This document shows, one piece after another, positions 1 through 13,000 of a stretch of DNA of 64,000 bases. Position 1 is the stretch's first letter. Each line of letters starts with the position of its first letter. The DNA is taken from contig JXTB01000079.1 of assembly GCA_002914805.1 (NCBI GenBank), positions 104,800 through 168,799 on the forward strand, given 5' to 3'. The position numbers were made by a program, and so were the translations under genes. The DNA comes from Parasponia andersonii. Its lineage: Eukaryota; Streptophyta; Magnoliopsida; Rosales; Cannabaceae. Under the pieces are notes generated by a model. It ran no database searches and was not told the DNA's origin. It saw only the letters and a program-made list of their open reading frames with translations.

Positions 1-772
1 TGGGATGATCATCTTCCTTTGGTGGAATTTGCTTATAATAACAGTTACCAGACCAGTGTGGGTATGGCTCCATATGAAGTGTTATATGGGAGGCCATGTA
101 GATCGCCTTTGTGTTGGGCAGAACCAGAAGAGCATGTTACTCTCGGACCTGAATTGATTGAAGAGACTACTGAGAAGATCAAGGATATCCAAGAGAGACT
201 CAAAGAGACTCAAAGAGACTCAGAGTCGCCAGAAGAGTTATGCTGACCCGAAGAGGCGTGAGGTAGAGTTCGATACTGGTGATTCCGTATTCTTGAAGGT
301 GACTCCAAGGCGAGGTGTTACAAGATTTGGAGTTAAGAGTAAGCTTGCTCCAAGGTATATTGGTCCCTTTGAGATCACTGAGAGAATTGGACCAGTGGCA
401 TATCGCTTGAATCTACCTGCACAGTTGGGTCACGTGCATAATGTGTTTCACGTGTCGATGTTGAAGAAGTACACGCCGGACCCATCTCATGTTGTTCAGT
501 ACGTGCATGAACCGATCCAAGAGGATGTGTCCTATGAAGAACAGCCTGTTCGTTTGTTGGCTAGAGAGTTGAAAGTGCTTTGCAACAGAGAGATACCACT
601 TGTCAAGGTACTTTGGGAACATCACAAAGAGGACGAGGCTACTTGGGAACTCGAGACGGAAATGTACGAGAAATACCCTCATTTGTTTAACTTTCAGTTA
701 GAAGTTGTATTGTGATGTAACCTTGACTTGTATTTTGAATTTCGGGACGAAATTCTTATAAGGAGGGGAGAA
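1..772 (+). mobile_element. Ty3/gypsy chromovirus (Tekay-like) internal region, 3' end of pol
   Basis: The translation reads as the end of a gypsy integrase (motif VEFAYNNSYQTSVGMAPYEV, near the start of the window) followed by the post-integrase linker and a chromodomain-like tail ([16 protein letters not shown], about bases 625-672). The phrase [18 protein letters not shown] is typical of chromoviruses of the Tekay/Del group. A purine-rich tract (aggaggggagaa, about 760-772) sits directly before the LTR that begins at 773, as expected for a polypurine tract. The left part of the element lies outside the window, so its integrity cannot be judged; the visible part carries at least one break. 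Family assignment is by eye. Confidence 0.85.
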
Positions 773-2933
773 TGTAAAAATCCAGAATTTTCGAGGGTAA
801 TTTGGACATTTTACTAATTTTCTGGATAAAATATTGTGAGGACTAATTTGTAAAAGTTTTGTTCAGATGGACTAAATTACAAATTTTGGGGGACTAGATT
901 GATAGAGATTTGAAATTTTGGGGACTTATGTGCAATTTTTGAAAAATTGCACAGCCCAATAAAGAGGGGCCACGTGCACATCTTCCTCCCCCTCTCTCTC
1001 TCTTCTCTCTCCTCCCTCCCCCGAAACCTCTCTTTCTCTCTCCTCTCTTCTCCCTCTCGGCCGATCTCCCGCTGCCAGCCGCCGTCCGGGTCGCCCACCG
1101 ACCGGCGTCGCTTTGCCTCGCCGTTCGCTGCTGCCTGGTTCGCCGGGAATCGCCATCGAAGCCGGTTGGAGCTCTTTCGGAAATCCGGCCACCGGCGACG
1201 ATTCCGGCCACGTTTCGTCCTCAAACCAGTCTCGTTGGATTCGTATCGTTGCAAGGATCATCAAGGTATATATACCTCAACTCCATTTTTCCCGGATTGA
1301 AAGTTGCCATTTTTGGTCATTTCGAGTTTTAGGGTGTTGTTCTCGATCCGACCGTTGGATTGTGTTTTTGACTTCATTTTTGGAATGTACTCGGAAAATG
1401 GAGAAGTTTGATATATATATTGTGTAGTTTGGTGATCGGCACAAAAATCGAGATCGGACGGTCGAGATTTTGTCTCGTTTTGCATGCCACCGGTCCGGTA
1501 TGAACCCGGACCCGAATTGGACAAATTATATATCTAACCTAGCTATTTTGGGTGCTAGGAATTTAGTGAAGAGGTCCGTTTATGGAATTGAAGCTCCGGT
1601 GAGAGAGTTGATTTTTCGCACGAGGACGATCGAGGGCTTAGATTTAGTTCCCGACCCTCCGGGCGATTGTCAACGACACCTTAAGGACTCAATAGCGTGG
1701 TGTCGCTATTCTGTTGAGGTAGGGGTTTAGTTACCTTCGTTTTATACCGTTTTTGAGTTAAAACTTATTTTCTGCAACATATAAGAACAAGCGTGTTTTT
1801 AATGATTTGAATTATATGTGATGGAATCTGGCTATGCGATATATACTGTACTGCTCTGGGAATTTGCTGTGTGCAGGTTATTTTGGGTATATCAAAAATA
1901 GGGCCGTTATGCTGCCCGTTTTTCTATAAAACCCTATTATGCATATTTTACTGAAAAACCAGAGTACAGTAGTTTTTACACTTCAGTTCTGTATTGCTCG
2001 TGTCATAGGATCATACATGAGCACCGTGTTAGCATCGTGGGTTTTACAGTGTGGCGCTGCGTGCCCCACCGTCGGTGAAAGTCCGTAAACTTGTGCAAGG
2101 TCTTGTTACTTCTGATTACCTCCCCATTTGGCAGGTGTAGGCAATTCGGTTGCCCCTCCAGGTTTGGTAGGCGACACATGGGTGTCCCCTCCGGATATGG
2201 CTTAGGTATCAGGCAGGCTGTTAGGTACACTTAGTGCCATCATCCTGGGTTTCCACAGATGAGAAGATGTGAGCTCATGGGTATGAGTTGATTTGTGTCA
2301 TGTGCATATGGAGTGATGGTTTTTATTACACTGTTATATATATATTAGCTTCCGGTTTGGATTATATATATACGTGTGTATATGTTTTGGATTTGAACTA
2401 ACCATACAGGAGATTCTCATTACTGAACTATTTTTTCCCGAGGTAACTATTTTCCTACTGGGTATTGTATGCTCACCCTCCTTACCTTCCTCCTCAGGTG
2501 GTGTCCAGTGCGATCTTGGTGATCAAGAGGAGTAAGAGGTCATCTTGATTGCAGTTCGTCTCTTGGTAATGCTAGGAGTTTGTTGTCGTAGTCTTTGGAC
2601 TATTTGGATTTTATATTAGCATTGAACCAAGATTACTGCTTTCTATTTTGTATGCAAACTTATGTATGCCATTTTGGTATTTGACATTTGTTGTGAATGA
2701 TGATGAGGATGAGTTTTGAAATTTATTTCATGTTTTTAAGTAATTGTTCAATTTATGTTTGGTGGTGTATACGAACTGTGGGAGTGGTTCACGGGATGGA
2801 ATTCCGAACATTTTATTTAAATGGACTATTTTTATAAAAACTAAAACTTTTGACACTTTTCAAATAAATTAAGGAATTTCCTATCTTTGTGAAATTCCCC
2901 TTCTACCACTAGCCCGAATTTTGAGTCGTGACA
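773..2933 (+). mobile_element. 3' LTR of the chromovirus (family copy A)
   Basis: The LTR starts TGTAAAAATCCAGAATTTTC directly after the polypurine tract and ends with GAGTCGTGACA, giving TG...CA termini and about 2.16 kb. It carries a CT-rich leader near 985-1060 and a GC-richer block near 1070-1260. Three further LTRs of the same family, recognised by matching termini and internal order, lie at 6824-9051, 21146-25115 and 29643-31852. The 5' LTR and upstream target repeat are outside the window; the base pairs after the end are GTATT. Confidence 0.85.
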
Positions 2934-5591
2934 GTATTTTATAGAAATAACTTATTTTAAGACTGCCACAATATTAGCAATGAGAATTCACCATATCAGT
3001 GACCAGCGGTAACAACATTTATAGTCCTTGAAAAGTCATGAATAGCATGACCACCGGTCATTATATAGTGACCATTTGTTATTAATATTGTGACAAATCG
3101 TCCTAAAAAGGTCTCATTGTAAAATCCTAAAAAGTCATCGGCCTAAAATACTCCTAGTCATGTCCATTTCAAATTAAGATCTCAGGGTAGCCTGAGCCGA
3201 AGGTCACGGGCCTCTTATGCTCGCCCGGCCCAAAAGAGTTAGAAACCCAACACTCGATATCTACTGTAGCCGAAATATTTTATTCAAGTTAAAATTGTCA
3301 ATATTTTACAAAGTTTAAATCAATTGTCAAATTTGAAATGCCTCTTCTAAAAGTGCTATATATAAAATGTCCCTTGTTTTTTTCTCCAACAGTGCTGATC
3401 GGTGTAGGACCCTAAATAATATAAAAGAATTATTTCATAAAAGTAATGTGATTGGCTAAGTTGGCCAATCTAGCATGGCTACAACGCAAATTGGACTAAC
3501 CTCCCGCTAACCTAGTCACCTAAATGATCGTTCCTAATTTCATCTCTAGTATAATTGAAGCTTAAAAGAACCCTAACCTAAACTAGGTTTGAATAATTTG
3601 AACCCTATTATTCAATAATCAAGAACTTTGATGCGTTAGGTTATGTTTGATAGAAGAGTGAAAGTAAAAAACGAATGAAAGAAATGTAATTTGGAAACCA
3701 AGAAACAAAAATTTAGAGAGATTAAACGGAAAGATTACTCTTTTCATATTATTTCAATGTAATTTGGAAACCAAGAAACAAAAATTTAGAGAGATTAAAC
3801 GGAAAGATTACTCTTTTCATATTATTTCTTTGTAATAGAATTTACCACGGAGATGGAAGGGAAATGGATGAGAAATATTTTAGTTGTACAAAGGTCAATT
3901 TATCCTTAATTGCTATCAATATAATATAGGTTTAACATAGTTGAGTGGTAATTGTCATGACAACCAAAGTCCATTTATGGAAATTTTGCTCATAAAATTC
4001 GTTTGACTTTTGGGAGATTAGAAATAGGACCAAACTAATGATTTTAAATCTACAGCATAATCCTTTCACTCCTAATTAGTTAAATCTATCCTAACAGACA
4101 ACCATACAACTCAAAAGCAAAATCTGCTTAATTATCCTTTAACTCTCCTTCGTTCCACCTCTCTCTTATGTTCTACATTATAAAGCTCACTTGGTAGGAA
4201 GAACTAAACTGGACTATTGCTTTAGGATTAGATTACGTTTGATTACATTGAATTATTAATATTATGACTTGTTTGGTATATTACTAAATAAAAAAAATAA
4301 AGAAAATACATGGGATTTACATTATTTGGGAAATGCATAGTGAAATGATACTTGAAAAATACATAGAACACACATTTTGGGATAATGAGAAAGAAAGCAG
4401 TAAAAAAGGAAGGCACGAGGCCCACATTTACTGGAGAATAAAAAAAATGGGTTAAGTAGCGAAGCACCACTTTTTGTTTTTGGTAGTTAATTAATTAAAT
4501 CTAAGAGCAATTCAAAAGAAAGAATTAATTACCACTTCTGGCAATTGATAGGATAGAAATAAGCTGTTTAAGATCGTCACAATCCCATTACTTAAATAGT
4601 GGCATCATTAGATCTGAGAAAAAAATACCGGTGAGTTCCATCGGCATATTCAGCCAGAGTCCACCTACGAAAAGACCAGCAAGATGACGTCAATGGTGCT
4701 ATCTTTAACGAGTACTCAGAGGAGATGACGTGGACGGTGGAGAGGAGCGAACGGGTGTGTTTGATGACCGAGAAGCCATTAACAGTGCTGAAGTTGCAGC
4801 AAATGTAAATAAGGACGAAGAAGAAGTCGCCAAATAGGGGCTCTAAGTCGAGGGATGAGTGTGAGTCTAGAGGGTTAGGCTTCAAATTAAGAATTAATTC
4901 GGGAGAGGAATGAACGATGGACCCCTATATTGGAGTGAGGGGGCAAAATTGTTATTTCATTTTTAAAAAGTGGTAGAAAATGTAAGTGGTGGTACATTTA
5001 AGTAATCAGGCTAAAATAGTGGGGTTAGTTTAATTTTTCCTAAAACGTAGGCGTAGAATGAGTTTAAATAATGCCCTCTAAAGGTTATGTCCCACTTTTT
5101 TTTATTTTTAAAAAAAGGAAAAAAATATATATCTACCAATAACCAACCAACCCCATATGCAACTTTCCTTAACCGCACTACAAATATGTGGTGTGTGCAA
5201 TGCAATTAGATTATTTGTTATATAAAAAAGGTCAATTACATAAAAACATAAAAGTACGTATATAACTAATAAAAGAAAGTTTAGTCAAAGCATTTCTCTC
5301 TAACATAAGATAAAATTTTACCCCAAAAAAGGGAGGAAAAAAAAAGTCAAGCTAAAATTGAACATAAAAGATAGTTCAACAAAGTATTACAAACAAACCA
5401 ATGCTTATATGCATATGGAAATAATTATTAAAACTTGACACTTGTAAAAATATAAAAAGAACATAGACATTATACGTAAATTAAATATAAATCGGCAGTT
5501 AATGCAATTTGACAAATTAAGTTTCGAATTGCAGTCTGACCCACTCGAAGAAAGTTAACTGCACAATGGGTAAGGCAGCTTCCACAATTAA
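2934..5591. other. AT-rich intergenic stretch without a recognisable gene
   Basis: No open frame here resembles a known protein. It holds the 73-bp tandem duplication listed separately and generic MITE-like phrases such as gtttgattacattgaat near 4226-4250. A GC-richer patch at about 4600-4880 gives a 97-residue open frame on the minus strand (4592-4885) that I do not recognise. That patch could be a captured host fragment inside a non-autonomous element, but I could not define element ends. Confidence 0.5.
3683..3828. repeat. Exact tandem duplication, two 73-bp units
   Basis: Bases 3683-3755 and 3756-3828 read identically (each begins aatgtaatttggaaaccaag and ends tcatattatttc). They lie inside an AT-rich stretch that resembles MITE sequence. 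The perfect identity suggests a recent local duplication. Confidence 0.9.
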
Positions 5592-6648
5592 GGTGCCATT
5601 TGGTTTGGAAATAATAACTTAGAATGGAATGTAACAGAATAACATTCTTACGTTTAGTTTCAATTTTTGCTATGGAATTCCTTTTCCAACATAATGGCTA
5701 TTCACCCGAATGAACGAATTATCATTACAGTTTTAATTGGGTAGAAAAGTCACCAGTGAGTTGACCAGAATTTTCATCATTCTTGAATCACCGAAGCTAT
5801 GATTTCGACGTCGTCGCTGCTTCACACTCCTCTTCCAAGTCTCCTAAGCCCCTCGTCACCATCAATACCCTAGTTTCGATTCCCTGGCCCTAATTTCAAT
5901 ACCCTAGCATCTTCGCCATTAAAGCAGCTCATATCCTCCAACATCTGGATTTTTTTATTTGAGTTTTCCTTAAAGTTGCAGTTTCACAATCAACGGTTTA
6001 AATGGTATCTCCTCTTTACAAATTTTGATTTTGAGTGTAGAGTTGTTAGCTGAGTGAAAAATAAAAAAATAAAAAAATTCTCTAGTGCTTCTATGGATTC
6101 GAATTCTGCAACTGAAAATTTTTGGACATTTATCGATCTTATTCGTTTTTATGACTAATTGATGAAGATAATAGATGCTTTCCATTAATTAAAATAAAAA
6201 AAAGCAATGAAGTTTGATAACTATGATTCACAACAGAGTGTAATTAATGTATACTTAGATATACATTATATATTATATGTGATTTTCAAATATGGTAAAT
6301 GATAATATATTACCAAATATTACTTTTTCATGACAATAAATTTGATAACGTTTCAGTAAAAGGGAAATCTGATCCTTTTCTTCAGAAAGAAATTTAATCC
6401 AGTTACTCATAGCTAATTTTTTCATGTAGAAAGAAATATTTATATAAAGACTAGGGGTATATTTGTCAAAATATAGTTAATTCCATTCCATTCTATTGAG
6501 AACCAAACATGATAATCTTTACGTAACTTTTCATTCCAAAGTTTCAACTAAACAAAAATATCACGTTTCTTTTCCTTTCTATTTTTATTCCTATCCATAT
6601 TCTTATTCTCGTTACCTTCAATTTCATTCTCCTCAACCAAATGTTACC
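5592..6648. mobile_element. PIF/Harbinger-like non-autonomous element (Tourist-type candidate)
   Basis: The left end reads GGTGCCATTTGGTTTGG. The right end, reverse-complemented, reads GGTAACATTTGGTTGAGG, so the terminal inverted repeats share GGT...ATTTGGTT. Both ends are flanked by the trinucleotide TAA (5589-5591 and 6649-6651), the target duplication typical of PIF/Harbinger. The 1,057-bp interior has no transposase frame; it includes a GC-richer piece near 5790-5930 and AT-rich filler. Known of the family: GG-starting TIRs and TWA target sites. Inferred: class assignment, because the TIR match is short and imperfect. Confidence 0.6.
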
Positions 6649-6823
6649 TAAGTGAAAAGTTTATACACTCCTAATCCTAAATATCTCTAAACTATAATAT
6701 ATATATATATACATATACATATACGTACATTCAAAAAAAAATATATAAGAAACTCAGTTATATAGATTTTATTTATTATCTTTTGTTGAAAAAATAGGTT
6801 AGTAACTAGGCAAAGACTGTGTA
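6649..6823. other. Short AT-rich spacer between two elements
   Basis: Simple AT-rich sequence with a short TA run (about 6697-6716). Nothing gene-like is visible. Confidence 0.6.
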
Positions 6824-7329
6824 TGTAAAAATCTTATTTTTAAGGGTATTTCTATCCTTTTACTAAAAAACAAACATATATATATATATATATATATCTT
6901 TCTCTCTCTCCCTCGTATCTTTTCTTTCACACACGGTTGATACCTAACCAGCCCTGAGGATCCGTTTTCCAGTCAAATCATGCGCGCCACCGCCAGGAAT
7001 CAAATTGCATGGGTACCAAGAGCTTCCAGCTGAGTTTTCACGGTCAAAGGAGCTCGAGTTCACTATAGGTGAAGAAGAACGCCGCAGAGGAGATTCGAAC
7101 GCCAAAAGAGATTCCAGTCATCTCTGGCCGTGAAATTGGTCTTAATCAACTCGTTTCGACACGAGGATCGTCATGACATATATATCTAAACTCGAATTTT
7201 TCCGAATTAAATTTGTCCATTTTTGCAATTTTGAGTTATTTTAGTTTTATGTTAAAATTTTTCAATCCGACCATGAGATCGTAAAATAAACCTCATATTT
7301 GTGATGTATTTGTGAAAATATGAATTTTG

Positions 7330-7361
<32 letters not shown>

Positions 7362-9051
7362 TAACTATGTTTGACGACGGGAACAAAAATTGAAATCTGA
7401 CAGTTCAGATTTGCCTCATTTTGCATGTCGTGAGCCTAGATTCAGTCCGAACTCAAATTAGTCAAGTTATATGTTTATCTTAGCTAATTTGGGTACTAGA
7501 AATTTAGTAGAGATATCTGTTTCTCCATTTGTGGTTCCGTTGGAAAAAAAGACATTTCAAAGTGGATGATTGAGGGTTTGGAAACAACTCCTGACCCTTT
7601 AAATGACCACCAAATGACGTCAAATACTCTCGACAGCACCGTAGTACTTTCTAGTCACTCTATTGAGATAAGAATTCAATTACTTGATCTTAAAATTGGT
7701 TTAATTTTGATTTTTACATATTTTAAATAAATATGGAATTTTGTGAAATATTTGGTAAAGATGTGATATATACATATTTTGAGATAAATCGATATTTGAA
7801 CTGCTTAAGAGGCACGTCTCACTTGTTAGTGTACTATATATATATATATATATATATAATTTTGGAATTATATTCTGCAGGAATTGGACTTTATGAGATT
7901 TATTGAAAATAGATGTCATGTTGCCAAAAATTTGTGGAAAATGTAAATAAAATGAGAATTTGGTTTTTTGATCTGAACTTGGGTTAAATTAAAAACACTG
8001 CATAATCTGTTTGAGAATTTGTTGAAAGTACTACATACTTTTATTCATGTCATTCATATAGTATTGCGTCGCATATATATCTCACACGGCGTTGACAGAA
8101 TCACGGTGTTTTAACAAAACATTAGAATATAAAAAAAATAATAAGAAAAAGAAAAAAAACTCACGATCATCAAATAGATAACTAGAATAAAACTCACGGT
8201 CATCATATAGATGACTGGAACTCATGTATATCATATACATTAGACATTACAGAATTAGGCAGTATTCAATATACTTGTGAAGACTTGAATAGATATGTAC
8301 TGGATTCGATGTAATGTTTTATAATGGTTTGAAATCTTTGAACGTTTGGAAAATGATTTTTGTTTTGAGGTGGTATTTTAAACTTTTGGACAATAATTTT
8401 TCTTTGGACTTCAATAAAACTGTTTGAGTATTTTACTGACTATGCAGGATCTTAAAAGTAAATATTTTATTGGTTAAAAACTTATAATTGAATCTCTACT
8501 GAGTATTTACGTGCTCATCCTCCCACTTTCAGGTGTTGATTTATTCTTAGGTAATTTGTCATAGTGGATTAATAAGTTTGTTTGACATATGTATATTGTT
8601 TTCTACATCTTCATTAGTTGGTTCCTATGCTATATCAACTTTTTTTTTCTATGTCAAATTTATTTAGCCAGTAATAGTATATTTACTAAATGGATGTATG
8701 AAAATGATTTTACTATTAAATTGAGTACATAGAAATATAAATGATTTTATGTAAATTATTTGGACATTGGACTTATGGTTTAATTAGATTCATTTTACCA
8801 TAAGTTATAAATTAACAAAGGTTACTAAACTAATTATTTAGAATTTTCTTAAAACTTTAAATGAAGATTTTTTTTCAGAAATTAAAACTAATAAAAAGTT
8901 TCATGATTCCAAAATTTGTTTTGTTTACTTTTGAGGACTAAAAATGAAAATTTCAAGTACGTAATTTCCTAAAATATTTAAGAATCACTATTTATTACTA
9001 TTTTCAATTAAAATTACTAAAATTTATGGTCTTAGATTTTCAATTGTGACA
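6824..9051 (+). mobile_element. Solo LTR of the chromovirus family (copy B)
   Basis: It starts TGTAAAAATCTTATTTTTAA and ends CAATTGTGACA, matching the termini of the LTR at 773-2933, and the interior follows the same order (CT-rich leader, TA microsatellite, the phrase tttgggtactagaaatttag). It is flanked by GTGTA (6819-6823) and GTGTT (9052-9056), a 5-bp target duplication with one mismatch. No internal retroelement sequence adjoins it on either side, so it is a solo LTR. It is more diverged and AT-richer than copy A, which suggests an older insertion. Confidence 0.85.
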
Positions 9052-9085
9052 GTGTTTACCGAGATAATCCTCTCCTATATACTTT

Positions 9086-9468
9086 CACTACCGAAGGAAA
9101 AAAATAAAAAAAGGAAAAACAAAAATACTATTTAGTGACAATTTAATTTTTAGCTACAAGAGCTAATTTTTTTGTGTGACTAAAAGTGACATTTAGTCGC
9201 AACTAAAAATTTCTTATGACTAAAAGATAATATTTAATCATATGTTGTCACTAATGTACTTTTATTCATAATATTTTCTATACAATAATAAAATTAATTA
9301 TGACTAAAAATATATTTAGTCATAACAAATTATATTTTTTTGTGATAAATTTTTTGTCACAAATCTTTTAGTCACAGTAAAATAGTAATGACATTTTATA
9401 TTTATGATTTTTTTTTCATTTTTAGTAATAAATTTTATTGTGACTAAAAGTAAAATTTTTTGATAGTG
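9086..9468. mobile_element. CACTA-type MITE
   Basis: The left end reads CACTACCGAAGGAAAAAA. The right end, reverse-complemented, reads CACTATCAAAAAATTTTAC. The element is flanked on both sides by TTT (9083-9085 and 9469-9471), a 3-bp target duplication as CACTA elements make. Inside, the motif gtgactaaaagt and its complement recur several times, like the subterminal repeats to which CACTA transposases bind. At 383 bp it carries no coding capacity and would depend on an autonomous partner. Confidence 0.75.
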
Positions 9469-9471
9469 TTT

Positions 9472-10035
9472 GTGGAATTTTACGATTTGTCAAATGCATC
9501 ATACACTATACATTTTATATTCTACATCTTATTATTCTTCTATTACTTCGTAATAACCCTGTGAGGAATATCCAAAATGAAATATAATAATAATAACAAA
9601 ATATTAAAAAAAACAAAACAAAACAAAACAGCTGCATTTGATGGGCGGATCTAATGAAATTCGGGCTCCATGATGGCACGTTTAAAATCCAATCCACCAT
9701 TTACCTTTCTAATCAATCAACAATAGGGCAAATGATTTCCCTTGAAAAAATAATCCAATAGGACAAGGCAGTTAGTTTATATGATTGCAAGTTTTTTTTT
9801 TTGGGGGGCTGGAATATATAATTGCTTAGTAGTTTACTATCTAGTTTACGGGAAAGCACTTTTCAATTGTTTACCCAAAAGAAACTACTGATATTAATTT
9901 TTGAATATATGGATTTATAAACAAAAAGCATTAATAATATTTAATTCTCTGTCGTGGGCTATAGCAAATTGGTAATTATTAAGACATTTGCGCGGCATTA
10001 TTGCTATGTTGATGTTGATGTGACAAATTTATATN

Positions 10036-10072
<37 letters not shown>

Positions 10073-10075
10073 CGA
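9472..10075. other. AT-rich spacer and TA microsatellite downstream of FIT
   Basis: No gene is visible. The stretch ends in a TA run of about 40 bp (10031-10069, with an N at 10035) directly after the FIT stop codon, so the run lies in or next to the FIT 3' untranslated region. Confidence 0.6.
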
Positions 10076-13000
10076 TTAAGTTGAAAAGGCTGATTTAAAT
10101 TCAAATCCTTGGTTAAGAAGAGCTCCAATTACCCAAAGCTTCAAATCTGGCAGGCTCATCTCCCGCACAGTATCTTTCACCTAATTGATCAAGAGAACAT
10201 ACGGAAAGTAATTAATAAAATTGATCACTTACTCAATCCGACTATATATTGAAAGAAAAAAAAAAGATGATAAGGTATTTCTTTGTTATTAAAAATTAAG
10301 TACGAGTTAATGAAAAAAATATTATAAGCATTATTTGTACCCGCAAAGTAACTTTGAGTTCAAATCCATCGACCGTAGAAGCCAAGTTAGAGGTCTGAAC
10401 ATCGAAGCTAGTAAATGACTCAAGAACCTTGTAAAGTGAGGCAACAACTCCTTCTCCCTTGTTGCAAACTAATCTCATGTAAAACCCTCTTTCCTCCACT
10501 TGAAACATGTCCATCTACCAAACCCCAAATCCGTATATATTCATCAATATGTAATCATTATTACATGTATATATAACGATGTATATATTCCATGAAGTTA
10601 AATATATATGTTAAGTCCAAGGCATCGACAAGTGTTGACAAACAATTAGTAAAAATAATAAACTCAAGTTATTCTGAGGAAACTAACAAGATGTTACAAC
10701 ATGTCTACAGATGTTGTAAAATACTTATTGCAACAGAATTATAAGATCGCTCATAAAAGACATGTGCAGATGAAAATCTAATTTTGGAAATTTTTTGTTC
10801 TTACATCCTTTGACATAATTTTCCTTATTAAACGTTTCTAGAAGGATAATAGGGATTATTGTTGAGGGACTTTCGTGACTAAACTTGATCTAATTGATTG
10901 AGATATTTTATCTTAATTTTCCTTTAATTAAATTTATATTTTTAGCTTAATTTTTGCTTTTTATTATATCAAATCTTAGATAATGATTATTTACATGTGT
11001 ATAAGCGAAATCAAGAAAATATTTTATCCATTATGGTACTTTTCATTAAATTGATGTAATTAATTTTATGAACTATCAGAATTTTCTGTTGAAATCTGTT
11101 GTAGCAGATTTCACCATTTATAGAAACTTTCTTATTTGATTTCGATTGAATGATGTAATTAATTTTATAAGCTGTCAGGATTTTTCGTTGAATTCTGTTG
11201 CAGCAGATTTCACTGTTTATAGAAAGCTTTCTTATTTGATTTCATTTGTCTCTAATTAATTAAAAAATCAATCCTTGCCTTTAAGGAAAATTTTTGCAAG
11301 TAATTAATTTTATAAGCTGTCAGGATTTTTTCTTGAAATCTGTTGCAGCAGATTTCACTATTTATAGAAAGCTTTCTTATTTGATTTCGATTGTCTCTAA
11401 TTAATCAAAAAATCAATCCTTGTCTTTAAGGAAAGTTTTTGCAAGTAAATAAGAGTGATTTTAGCTAATTAAGAAAAGTCAAAATCGTGTAGAACTTCTT
11501 TCAATGCATCTGGATACTTTTTAAGGACAATTCATGAAAGTTATTGTAACAGATTTTTGACTATCCAAATAAGGAATGACAACAGATTTTGTGGCAAAAT
11601 CTTTCCTTTCTTATTTTCAACCTATTCACACCAAGGGAGTACGAAATTGAGGCTGAAAATTCATCTATAAAAGCTCAACAAGTCTAAGAGATTTGTTTGC
11701 ACTTTATTTAAGAGAAAATACTATTTGAGAGAGCTTTTTATGTAAGGCAATAGTTTATTCTATTGCCATTGTAAGACTTAGAGAGCTTTAGGGTTTTCTA
11801 GGTACTTTGTTTGAGTGCATCTTATTCTTCGGAAGGAAGAATAATATGTCTTTGGGAGGAGACAGATCTGAACCAATGAAGAGAGTTCATATATGTAGGA
11901 TCCACAAGACAAAGAGACTCACTAAACAAGATTGGTAGAGTTATTACAACACATTGCGGTAATTGAAAAGAGAGAGTCTTTTATTGTATAAGTCAATTGG
12001 TATTTGTAATCTTGATACTTTACTATTTTTTTTAATCTCTGAGCCCCGTGGAATAGGGGAGATTTGAACAACGTTAAAAACGTCTTGTGTTTATCTCTTT
12101 ATTTTTAATATTATGTTGCAATATATACACTCGTTATTGCAACATATTTTATCCACATATTACAACATAATTAATTAATTATTAATTTAATCAATTAATT
12201 AATTATTTAGTAATATCTAAAACACATCTTTCAATATAGACAACCGTGATCATAAAATGTTAATTTCAATGTATTATTAAGTTTTAATTTTCTTTGATGT
12301 AAAATTAAGTGCATGTACTATACCATATATATGAGATGTAGTATACCTGAACGATATTCTTGATAATCAGTTGATTGGTGATGTTGTTTGCATTACCATC
12401 ATGAACCTGACTTGGGTTGTTATTAATATTAATGGATGAGCCTTGGTATCTTTGTGACCCAAGTAAAGAAGTTTCAAGACCTCTAATTTCATCTTTCAGC
12501 TTCTTGGCCTGCATTTTCAGCTCTTGCACGTAAATTACAGCATCCCCAACAATAGAAGCCTTATCCATCTGCATACACAATACATTTCCAAATTTGAGCA
12601 ATATTTGTAATATACAGATATATATGCACTACATATATATGGAAAGAGTAGCAAGTACAAACACGTAGTACCACAAACGTTTTTGTCCAATTATACGATG
12701 TCACATGATACAATAAGTACAAGTATATCAACACACTAGGTAATATGATTGCGTTTTTAGAATTAGTAATATCATATCTAAAATTGAACTGCTCAACTAC
12801 ACGTACTTACAAGGCCTAATAACTTGAGAAAAAACTGTAAACGTACATAGAAACGCACCTACACATATGTGTGTGTATATATATCTAACAGACACACGTA
12901 CCTTAGTTATATTAGGAACTAAAGAGCGCAAAGCATAGAGCTTCTCCTTCATTCTGCCCCTCCTCTTCCTCTCCGAAATCAAAGTTTTCGATCTATCACC

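Noticed and set aside
877-1264. Arg/Gly-rich open frames on both strands at 0.9-1.3 kb
   Set aside because: They arise from the CT-rich and GC-rich leader of the chromovirus LTR. The same block in the LTR at 29643-31852 gives similar spurious frames.
5011-5205. 64-residue open frame on the minus strand
   Set aside because: It has AT-rich composition, no family resemblance and no plausible splice or promoter context.
8130-8225. CRISPR-like short direct repeats (actcacggtcatcatatagatgactgg)
   Set aside because: Only two or three imperfect copies lie within an LTR of a plant genome; this is ordinary local duplication.
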